A stretch of 64,000 nt of DNA from Oreohelix idahoensis (lineage: Eukaryota; Mollusca; Gastropoda; Stylommatophora; Oreohelicidae), in the NCBI GenBank assembly GCA_024509875.1, contig JAMPIV010014836.1:1-64000 (forward strand), read 5' to 3'. Both the position numbers and the translations under genes were made by a program. The notes under the pieces were generated by a model. The model ran no database searches, had not been told where the DNA came from, and worked only from the letters and a program-made list of their open reading frames with translations. This document shows positions 55,678 to 64,000 of the stretch, piece after piece. The number at the start of each line of letters is the position of its first letter. Within the stretch, counting starts at the first letter, position 1.

Positions 55678-56839
55678 TTGCTGCAGGATGGACATTCGGA
55701 GTCTGTGGCTCGCATGACTGTCAGTGGTGAAAGCCGAAAGGAAGCCACTGACATGAAAACGAATGTCCTGACCGCAAAACAGGATACAAGAATAGGATTT
55801 TGGAATGTCAGGACAATGAACGAGACAGGTAAACTAAGACAGGTCACGGCAGAAATGAGAAACTATAGGTTACACATCCTAGGGATAAGTGAGAGCAGAT
55901 GGACAGGGGCAGGAAAAGTTAAAACAGCAACAAGAGAAACAGTACTTTACTCTGGAAGAGAGAATGGACAGCACAATGAAAAGTGGAGCCATTATTCTAC
56001 AGAAAGGGATAGAAAGGACATTACTGGAATGGAAACCCATCAACAACAGACTGATAAGATTAAGATTGAAAGGGAGATTCACCAACACTACAATAATACA
56101 ATGCTACGCACCAACGAATGATAGCGATGAGGAGGTCAAGGATGAATTCTATCAACAACTGCAGAAAGAAATGGAAGACACACCTAGATATGATCTCGTT
56201 ATAGTAATGGGAGACCTCAATGCGAAAGTTGGTACACACAATACATATAATGAAAGAACAATGGGGAAATGCGGCAGCGGAACAGCAAACGAAAATGGGG
56301 ATAAACTAATAAGTTTCTGTAGCATTAACAACCTGGTCATTGGAGGAACACTTTTCCCACATAAAGAAATTCACAAATTAACATGGGAATCACCAAATGG
56401 TCGGGACAGAAACCAGATAGACCACATCATGGTTAACGGTAGATGGAGACATTCATTACAAGATGTGAAGGTAAGAAGAGGTGCAGATGTGGGAAGTGAT
56501 CATCATTTAGTAGTAGCAAAACTGAAAGTGAAACTAAGAAGGGCTAGACCAACTGTAACTACACAGAAAAGGTTTGACATCAGCAAATTGAAGGACCCCC
56601 TTACCAGAAAAGCTTTTGCGGCCGACATTAAGAAACGATATCAATTTGCCAAAAGCCAGGAAAAGACATTCACTGATGATATAGACCAGAATTTCAACAC
56701 CATTTCAACAATATATAAGGAAAGCAGCAAATCATGCTTGGGATTCCAGGAAAGGAAGAAGCAAGACTGGATAACACCAGAAACACTAAACACCATAAAG
56801 ATGAGAAAGGAAATGAAAAGAAAGAAAACAACTATATAG
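55678..56839 (+). pseudogene. RTE endonuclease region (AP-endonuclease-like)
   Basis: Frames 55,678-56,121 and 55,889-56,839, joined by a shift near 55,970. Motifs: TRIGFWNVRTMNETGKL (Asn), LGISESRWTGAGK (Glu), IQCYAPTNDSDEE, VIVMGDLNAKVGTHNTYNER (Asp and Asn), NQIDHIMVNGRWRHS and GADVGSDHHLVVAKLK (the terminal SDH). All active-site residues of the exonuclease III family are present. A frame shift near 56,825 separates it from the RT linker (QYSQLDKEVKRQTRANKRNF). Confidence 0.88.
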
Positions 56840-58680
56840 CGAACAGTACAGTCAGCTGGACAAGGAAGTTAAACGCCAAACCCGAGCCAACAAAAGGAAT
56901 TTCCTTGACGATCTTGCAAGACAGGCAGAAGAGGCAGCACTGAGAAATGAACAAAGCACAGTATACAAAATAACTAAATTCATCAGCGGAAAACGAGGTG
57001 CAAACAATATTACATTAGTAAGAGATAAGCAAGGTAATCTCATCACGACAGCAGAGGGACAGGAAACAAGATGAGCAGAGCACTTCAGAGAAACTCTAAA
57101 CAAGGAACCACCAGAGACAAAATTGAATGTTCCTGAGGCTGAAAATGATCTAGATGTAAATACAGACATTCCACGAAAAGAAGAAATCATCACAGCAATC
57201 AAAGGGTTAAAGAACGGCAAAGCTCCGGGCCATGATAACTTAAACGCAGAGCTATTTAAGACAGACCCTGAGCTAGCAGCAGAACTATTAGAACCACTAT
57301 TTGCACAAGTCTGGAAAATGGGGACAATACCATCAGAGTGGAACAAAGGAATAATTGTCAAATTGCCCAAGAAGGGAGATCTTGCAGACTGCAATAATTG
57401 GAGAGGAATCACTCTTCTCTCAGTTCCCAGCAAAATACTAGGCAGGATAATTATACAGAGAATTTCAAAGGCAGTAGACCACAAACTGAGGAAAGAACAA
57501 GCAGGATTTAGAAAGAACAGAAGATGTGTAGATCACATATTCACTCTCAGGAACATTATAGAGCAGTTCACAGAATGGCAAAGACAGCTTTACATAAATT
57601 TCGTTGATTTTGAAAAGGCTTTTGACAGCATACATAGGGACAGTTTATGGAAAATACTAAGGGCTTATGGAATTCCAAACTGCATAGTGTCAATCATAAA
57701 AAGCCTCTATGCCAACTTTACGTGTAGTGTTGGGCAGAGCAACCTATCCTTTGAGGTGAAGACAGGAGTACGACAGGGATGCCCCTTATCAACCACTCTA
57801 TTTTTAACAGTCATAGACTGGGTCATGCGCCAGACAACACAGGGTAGTCCAAGAGGAGTAAGATGGACCACATTTTCTTCATTGGAAGATCTGGAATATG
57901 CAGATGACATTGCACTACTAGCACATTCACATCAACACATCCAGGAAAAAACGGATAAACTTAATAAGTTTAGCCAGCAGGTGGGCTTGAACATCAATTT
58001 AAAGAAGTCTGAGGTCATGACGCTCAATGTGAGCAACCCTGAGCCCAATCAGTAAGGAATCAGCAACTGGTACAGACAGATACCTTCACATACCTAGGAA
58101 GCATAGTAACACCAGACAGTGGGGCAGGCAAAGACATCAACATCAGAATGAATAAGGCAAGAACAGCCTTCTTAGCCTAAACAACATCTGGAAGTCCTCC
58201 CAATACAGCACAAGCACAAAATTAAGATTATTTCAGAGCTGTGTGCTTTCTGTGCTTCTCTATGGTGCGGAATGCTGGAGAGTTACAGAGAAGGAAATGT
58301 CGAAATTGTCCTCTTTTCACACAACATGCCTAAGAAAAATTCACCGAATCTTTTGGCTGAATACCATCACCAACCAAGATCTGCTTACTCGTAGCAAGCA
58401 AGAGGACATGCACACCATCATAGCTGGCAGACACTGGAGCTGGGTTGGTCATGTCCTCAGAAGAGACCCTGATGCCATCACAAGAACAGCTGTGCTTTGA
58501 ACCCCTGAAGGAAAATGAAAGAGAGGCCGACCAAAAACAACTTGGCGGAGGATTGTGGAGGCTGAGATGCAAAGAATGAACCAGAGTTGGGGCACTGTAC
58601 GAAGGATGGCCACCGACCGAGCAAAGTGGAATCAATTTGTTGTTGCCATACAAGACGCCACTAGGCGTGATGGCCACTGA
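56840..58680 (+). pseudogene. RTE reverse transcriptase region
   Basis: After a stop TGA where Trp is expected (57,072-57,074), frame 57,123-58,055 gives LKNGKAPGHDNLNAELFKTD, IIVKLPKKGDLADCNNWRGI, RKEQAGFRKNRRCVDHIFTL, NFVDFEKAFDSIHRDSLWKI, TGVRQGCPLSTTLFLTVIDW and LEYADDIALLAHSHQHIQEK (YADD catalytic box). After a shift near 58,055 the tail continues TYLGSIVTPDSGAGKDINIR, FWLNTITNQDLLTRSKQEDM (58,243-58,500) and, past a TGA at 58,498, TTWRRIVEAEMQRMNQSWGT. Confidence 0.88.
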
Positions 58681-58736
58681 CTGCTTTAACGGTCGGTGGT
58701 TAAGGATCTAAGAAGAAGAAGAAGATGGTAGACTCA

Positions 58737-59357
58737 ATTACTAAATCACATACTTCAACCATGGATTCATTCAGTACCTTTCAGCTTACTGTCAAGCAGA
58801 CGCCAAAGCCATCAGCAAAGTAATTCCAAGTCATCCTGTCTTCAGGATCTTTCTGTCTTTTTTATCCCTTTCACATTTGTCTCCAGTGTGTGTTTTTAAG
58901 TGTCCTTCAATAAAATTTCTAGTACAAAAAAATACTATATGCTAACATAACATTTTCATGAAAACTGTGTGTAACAAATAAACCTGTTAATCAATACATG
59001 ATGATATACCCTTGGTTTGGTGCATTAGAAGGAAGAAACAGTGTTCACTGTATTTTCTCTACATTTGTGCTTTAAATGTTTTCTGAAAGAGGCTCTTCCA
59101 AGAACTGTAAGATGTGCTTCACATGATGCATGAAATGGAGGATGGCCAGAGAGACGTAGAGATACATAATAGAAAAAAGTTTTCCTTCTCCTAAATGAGC
59201 TCCCACCCAAGTTGTATCTGTCCAAATCATACTGGTTTTTGGCCCCGAGCGACTCACTCTTACCCCTTCTCCACAATCCTGCCCTCAAGGAGACCAGAAG
59301 CAGGGCTTGTTCTCATCAGGGACCTACCAAGAACAGTAATAAGATAGATTTTCAAGC
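58737..59357. other. Spacer between RTE copies
   Basis: Short frames in both directions lack splice sites or recognisable motifs. Nothing is supported. Confidence 0.45.
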
Positions 59358-59369
59358 ACACTATAATAC

Positions 59370-60020
59370 TTCTGCTTTGATCCATATCCGCCATCCATCA
59401 AAGCAGTCAGTGGCCATCACGCTTGGTGGCATCTTGTAGGGCAGCACAAATTGACTCCACTTTGTTTGGTCGGCGGCCATCCTTCGTACAGTGTCCCAAC
59501 TCTGGTTCATTCTTTGCATCTCGGCCTCCACAGTTCTCCGCCAAGTTGTTTTTGGCCAGCCTCTCTTTCTCTTTCCTTCGGGTGTCCATAGCATTGCTGT
59601 TCTAGTAATGGTATCAGGGTCCCTTCTGAGGACGTGGCCAACCCAACTCCAGCGTCTGCCAGCTATGATGGTGTGCATGTCCTCCTGGTTACTTCGAATA
59701 AGTAATTCTTGGTTGCTGATGGTATTCAGCCAAAAGATTTGGAGAATTTTCCTTAGGCAGATTGTGTGGAAGGAGGACAGTTTCGACATTTCCTTCTCTG
59801 TTACTCTCCAGCATTCTGCACCATAGAGAAGTACAGAAAGTACACAGCTCTCATACAGTCTTATTTTGTTGTTTATGCTGTACTGGGAAGACTTCCAAAT
59901 GTTGTTGACTAGCAAAGGCTGTTCTCGCTTTATTCGTTCTGTTGTTAATGTCCTTACTTGTTCCACCATCGGCTGTTACTATGCATCCTAGGTAAGTAAA
60001 TGTGTCTGTCTGTTCTAACT
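59370..60020 (-). mobile_element. RTE-like LINE, 5'-truncated copy, minus strand
   Basis: The minus-strand frame 59,361-59,969 is intact over the tail: NNIWKSSQYSINNKIRLYES, LLYGAECWRVTEKEMSKLSS, FWLNTISNQELLIRSNQEDM, RRWSWVGHVLRRDPDTITRT and TTWRRTVEAEMQRMNQSWDT. Flanks ACACTATAATAC (59,358-59,369) and ACATTATAATAC (60,021-60,032) match in 11 of 12 bases, a likely target duplication. Confidence 0.88.
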
Positions 60021-60196
60021 ACATTATAATACAGGACAATCTAAATAGACATGGAGACACACATTAGCAATAAATGTTAAGAAAAAATAAATATTTTCTG
60101 GCAGCAGTACATGTGGCATGGGAATGCTGAATCCTGAATGAAAACAAAAACTGAGAACAGGTTCGGCTAAAACAAGATCAGAATTTAGCTATATGC
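60021..60196. other. Spacer
   Basis: AT-rich, no feature seen. Confidence 0.4.
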
Positions 60197-60249
60197 TTAA
60201 CTCTTACTATATGGGAGCTAAAACCGCGTTTTTACGCGCTAGTTTAGCT
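60197..60249. mobile_element. Possible piggyBac-like MITE end truncated by LINE-F
   Basis: TTAA (60,197-60,200) is followed by CTCTTACTATATGGGAGC, similar to the MITE end at 25,192 (CTCTTAACATACGAGC), and then an imperfect inverted repeat CTAAAACCGCG..CGCGCTAGTTTAG (60,218-60,247). The other end is not present before LINE-F begins near 60,250. Confidence 0.45.
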
Positions 60250-60290
60250 ATCGTTACTTCTTCTTCTTCTGCGTTCGGTTTGTAGTCATG

Positions 60291-61571
60291 CTAAATCTGC
60301 AGGCCTGTCGCCAGGACGAAGTCCACAGTCTTTTCCAGGTCGGCGCGGCAGCCCCATAGCTTCTGCTGGAGCTCATCACCCTTTGGCCAGGTCGCACGTC
60401 GCAATTTATCATGGGTTGGACAGTTCTGGAGAATGTGTTCTGGAGTCTGGATATCAGTTCCACAAGGGCATTCATTCGTGTGGGATATCTTGAGGCGATA
60501 GAGATGTCCAAATAATCTGCAGTGTCCAGTTCTCAGGCGGAAAATTGTCGTCTGTTGGTGTCTGTTTAGGTGGTGGATTGGGTCATCTCTGCTGTATATA
60601 TCCCCTTCCTCCTTCCACTGATTTTTGTACTTGTTGTGGATGATGGTTTTTGCTTCCCGATAGGGCAATGGGTGGCTGTATTGTTCCATTTTACTGCCGC
60701 TTCTTGATAGAGCATCTGCTTTCTCATTACCAGCGATTCCACAATGGGCAGGTAACCACTGAAGGGCAATGGTTGATGACCTTTGGATGATGTTAAGCTC
60801 AGATCTGATCTCATTCATCATGTTATCATTTCTGGTGTTTTGTATTGATTCAAGTAATGATCTGCAGTCAGTGAAGATTACTATCTTAGCTTGTGGCTGC
60901 TGTTCAGGTCTGGTGAGGATCTTCAGGGCTTGCAGTAGTGCCATAGCTTCTGCCCTAAAATTGGAGGAGATGGTTCCAGTTGGGAAGGCCTTTCGGATGA
61001 TCTTTCCATTTAGGAATCTTATAAAAATGCCTCCTCCACCGTTCTTTACTGCCCCCTCAGCAGATCCATCTGTGTATGCATGTGTCCACTCCTTCGGGTT
61101 GTACTTTTCTTCAATCATTTCTTGAGCCAAAGTTTTTAGTTGTTGAGGGGTCAGGTGGCCTTTCTTTTTTATTTCAGGGACTTCTGTGATGATAGATATA
61201 TTTCCATGGCAGTCGTCTGGCTCCTCGTAATCAATTAACATTTCAATCTCAGTAGATCGATTTGGGAGGAGGTCTTCATGGCATCGATGCAGATGTTTGG
61301 AGATGTTTAGGAAGCTGGTTCTTTTCAGCCTGTTCTTTGTCACACTATGGAGTTTGGCATGCATTGGATGACTTGGCATTCGTAGAAGCTTCTCACTGTG
61401 AGTGAATACCTTTTCCTCACGTCTGTCATCAAGAGAGCGGATGTTGGTGTATCGCTCCATTGCCTGGATTGGAGAAGTCTTCATCCCTCCAGTGATTAGC
61501 CTAAGGCCTGAATTTTGCACTTTCCCTAGACATTCTGTGTTTGTTTTAGATGCTGTGGCCCAGGCTGACAT
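60291..61571 (-). pseudogene. LINE-F RT tail and RNase H
   Basis: The frame starts in the RT tail (KVQNSGLRLITGGMKTSPIQ), followed by RNase H: WTHAYTDGSAEGAVKNGGGG (Asp), NFRAEAMALLQALKIL (Glu), IVIFTDCRSLLESIQ (Asp) and LQWLPAHCGIAGNEKADALS (His and final Asp). A Cys/His C-terminal motif follows: FRLRTGHCRLFGHLYRLKIS then ECPCGTDIQTPEHILQNCPT, the zinc-binding CCHC-type tail common to I-like elements. All four acidic RNase H residues are retained. Confidence 0.9.
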
Positions 61572-63055
61572 GCCATATTCAAGTACAGGTCTGACTGTGC
61601 CTGTATAGACTTTTTTTTAAGTATGTTGGTATTTGCCCCCCAACTTGTGCCAGCCAGTTTCTTCATAATAGAGAGCTTTCTTATTGCTCTCTGTTCTACT
61701 GCTTTTATGTGCGGCTTCCAGGTGAGTCTCTTATCCAACTTGACTCCTAGGTATGTTGGGTTTTCCTCGATTGGAAGTTCACTTCCATTTAGCTGCAGTT
61801 TGATCGTTTCTCGGCGATTTGACAGAGAGAAGCAGGTTGCTACTGTCTTGGAGAGGTTTATCTGTACTCCCCAATCTGATGCCCATTTACCGATGGTATT
61901 TAGCGCTGCTTGCATCCTGAACTTCGCAGTAGGCAAATGTTCAGCAGCACACCAGGCAGCAAAATCATCAGCATGAAGAGCCCTGGAGATATGCCCGGAC
62001 AGTTTCTCTGCAATATCATTTATATATATGATAAAAAGTGTGGGGGAGATAACTCCTCCTTGTGGCACACCCTGTTGTAGAGTGACGCGATGGCTCAGTT
62101 TCCCGTCAAGTTTTACTCTTGCTGTGCGGTATCGAAGAAAGTCCCGTATCCAGTTGAACATTCTCCCTTCAATTTTGCTGTTGAGCATCTTAAGGAGGAG
62201 TCCTTCTTTCCATACCTTATCAAAAGCTTTTGTCAAGTCTACAAAAACCGCCAGCACTTTCTTTTTCTCCTGAAAAGCATTTTCTACTTCCTGGGCTAGA
62301 TATACTAGTTGGTCTTCGGTGCTGCGATTTTTCCTAAATGCTGACTGTGTGTTATCAAGCAGATGGTTTTTTTCCAGATGTTTCAGTAATCTTGAGTTCA
62401 CCATTCTTTCCATTACCTTACCCAGACAGCTCAGTAGGCTAACTGGTCGGTAGCTGGACTTGCTTGTTTTCTCCTTTTGTTTCTTTCTGATGGGAACAAT
62501 GATTGCTTCTCGCCATTGATCTGGAAATTTTCCAGTACTCCATGATTGATTGAAGATTAGGAGGAGCTTGTTCCTGGCTACAGGTCCAAGGTTCTTGATC
62601 ATATCATTTGTGATGCCATCTTTTCCTGGAGCTTTTCTGTTCTTTAGTTTTGTTATGGCAGCACTGAGTTCTCTCATAGTAAGGGGTGACTTCATGCAGA
62701 TATCTGGGTTTTGGTGCTTCAGTTTTTCTTTTACTTCCTTACGTACTTCTTGGATCCGTGCATGTGAAAGTGATGTGGTGCTTTCTTCCTTGTAGAAATC
62801 TGCCAGGATGTTTGCTGCCATCTTTCCTGTGTGGTATTTTTCATTTTCCTTGATGACAGTCTTACAGTAGCTGGTTGTTGTTTCTTCATTTAGTACTCTT
62901 GTCAGATTCCATAGCTTGCTTGAGTCCTTTTCCATGTTGAGACTGCTGGTCTTCTGGTGCCAGCTCCTTTGGATTTCAGCTTTCTTTTGTTCATTGAAGG
63001 CTTGTTTTATGCTGTTGTGCCTCTGTGTGTTCTCTAATGTGGGATTTTGCTCCAT
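61526..63055 (-). pseudogene. LINE-F reverse transcriptase
   Basis: Motifs: LKNRKAPGKDGITNDMIKNL, FPDQWREAIIVPIRKKQKEK, SSYRPVSLLSCLGKVMERMV, STEDQLVYLAQEVENAFQEK, AVFVDLTKAFDKVWKEGLLL (first Asp), LQQGVPQGGVISPTLFIIYI and RALHADDFAAWCAAEHLPTA. The usual YADD or FADD reads HADD, with His in place of the aromatic residue before the Asp pair. The frame stays open to a slip in an 8-base T run at 61,610-61,617, after which the tail continues in the RNase H frame (GTVRPVLEYGMSAWATASKT). Confidence 0.88.
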
Positions 63056-63959
63056 AGTTTTCCCGTGCTTTATTTAATTCACTATGGAGTTTTCCCAGGT
63101 TGTCACTCCAGTATGGTTTGTAGTCTCGTCGTTTACCTCGTGGAATTGACTTCTTTGCTGCTTGGATGATTGCCTCACTGATGATGGAGATGTTTTTATT
63201 GATGTTATTTGAGTGGGCAATGTTCTGACAGAAATTGTCGGCTTGTTCTTTAAAAAATCCCCAGTTTGCTTTTTTGAAATTCCAGCTAGGAGACATATTG
63301 ATTTCTCCTGCACTTCTTATCTCAGATATCTGTAATGTGACTGGTACATGGTCACTTCCCCCAAGTTGAGTATTTACTGTTCTGGTGGTGAGTCGATGTA
63401 TGTCATCTGTAGCCATAGCAAGATCTGGTGTGCTCGTTGTTTTCCATACTCTGGAATAGAAGGTGGGCTTATCCTCTGGTTGGTTTATTAGAATTAGTTT
63501 ATTCTCTACCATCCAATCTTCCACCTCTTCTCCTCTTGGATCTGTTGCGTTATAGCCCCAGCTGGGTGAGTGGCTATTGAAGTCACCCATAATGAGGTGT
63601 CTCGATGCTGCAAGCTTCACTTTGTGTAGCTCCAGAGTTGTGGTTGGAGGGCTGTAGCAGTTTGTGATCATTAAGTCTCCACTGGGCAGCAGTAGTTGGA
63701 CTGTTATGTATTCAAGTTCATCCTCACCAGATCTGTGTGTCTCTACTGCTGGGATTGAGGTTTTAATCAGTGTGAGGATTCCTCCCTTAGTTCTTTTTGC
63801 CCTATCTTGGCGGAAGGATTGGTATCCACGTACAAAGAATCGTTGGGTATCTTTTAGGTGAGTTTCTTGGATGCAGATTATATCAATGTTATTTTCCCTG
63901 AGGAATTCTTGTAACTCCGGTTTCTTGTTCCTCACTCCTTCTGCATTCCATTGAGCCAC
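62991..63959 (-). pseudogene. LINE-F endonuclease
   Basis: A 322-codon frame starting MAQWNAEGVRNKKPELQEFL, with IDIICIQETHLKD (Glu), GILTLIKTSIPAVETH, LIMGDFNSHSPSWGYNATDP (Asp and Asn), STPDLAMATDDIH and QLGGSDHVPVTLQI (terminal SDH). This is an apurinic endonuclease domain with all key residues. After it, LPSGK-like basic linker GKRRDYKPYWSDNLGKLHSE leads toward RT. A frame shift near 63,030 joins it to the RT frame. Confidence 0.9.
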
Positions 63960-64000
63960 TGTAAGATAGTGGGTTGGTTGGTCAGTTGCTCTACTTTGCC

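Larger units (their letters stand above)
55546..58724 (+). mobile_element. Full-length RTE-like non-LTR element with 12-bp target-site duplication
   Basis: ATGGTAGACTCA at 55,534-55,545 and 58,725-58,736 flanks a 3.18-kb element, the length usual for RTE elements. It has a short 5' leader, a single long protein region with an apurinic endonuclease then reverse transcriptase, and an (AAG)n tail (58,711-58,723). At least five frame shifts and one or more stops make it inactive. Other copies in the window: 59,370-60,020, 35,204-36,290, 21,590-22,060 and 1,420-1,880. Confidence 0.92.
60250..64000 (-). mobile_element. LINE-F: I-like non-LTR element, near full length, runs off the window
   Basis: Minus-strand order is endonuclease (62,991-63,959), reverse transcriptase (61,526-63,055) and RNase H (60,291-61,571), ending in a (GAA)n tail at about 60,257-60,268. 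APE endonuclease plus RT plus C-terminal RNase H places it in the I superclade (I, Nimb, Outcast or similar). Two single-base frame shifts break the polyprotein. The element start is beyond 64,000, so any ORF1 and 5' end are not visible. Confidence 0.88.

Noticed and set aside
59025..59288. 87-codon minus-strand frame as a gene
   Set aside because: No splice sites, no motif, and an overlapping frame is equally open.
1..64000. A novel defence or biosynthetic system
   Set aside because: I looked for clustered enzymes, toxin-like or effector modules and found only one extracellular-type host gene and mobile elements.

Overview
This is AT-rich nuclear DNA from an invertebrate animal. A mollusc or other lophotrochozoan is my best guess, inferred from the mix of RTE-like, I-like and Gmr1-like retroelements, a tRNA-derived SINE and an extracellular CTLD/EGF/vWD-like gene with symmetric phase-1 introns. 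There are no operons, no rRNA and no bona fide tRNA genes. Most of the window is transposable elements and tandem repeats. Host coding sequence amounts to five small plus-strand exons, plus one doubtful minus-strand gene.

Positions 1-23,470 form one giant imperfect inverted repeat centred near 12,126. Each item in the left arm recurs in reverse order and opposite strand in the right arm: LINE-A, an RTE tail, LINE-B, an (AT)n tract, an unassigned block, LINE-C, an RNase H element, a 33/31-bp array, a 29-bp array and LINE-H. The left arm carries many frame-breaking indels, but the right arm lacks about 125 bp that the left retains. Either the palindrome is real and diverged, or the assembly folded a read back on itself.

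Positions 24,819-54,764 hold exons E1 (24,819-25,004), E2 (25,731-26,009), E3 (34,225-34,396), E4 (37,437-37,562) and E5 (54,636-54,764). Four of the five are phase 1-1 and fit one secreted or extracellular protein with a C-type-lectin-like start, a Cys-rich segment, a calcium-binding EGF and a vWD-like start. E3 breaks the phase. The 3' ends of E2 and E4, including their splice donors, are tandemly duplicated into the introns.

The introns are full of insertions: a piggyBac-like MITE (25,188-25,519), LINE fragments, a SINE (29,115-29,368), an RTE copy with an unusually long target-site duplication (35,204-36,290), a GC-rich 780-bp element (38,307-39,086), and a three-level nest. In the nest a young Gmr1-like LTR retrotransposon (39,451-49,342) split an older RNase H element, and its right LTR was then hit by a 5'-truncated LINE (46,142-47,531). 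A 39-bp minisatellite (52,859-54,519) ends just upstream of E5.

Positions 55,534-64,000 hold a full-length but mutated RTE element with a 12-bp duplication, a short antisense RTE copy, a fragment resembling the MITE end, and a nearly complete I-like LINE (minus strand) that runs off the right edge. I found no defence system, CRISPR array or gene cluster. The most noteworthy signals are the giant palindrome, the duplicated splice donors, the integrase-before-RT retroelement whose integrase core has been replaced, and the one-sided cruciform MITE.
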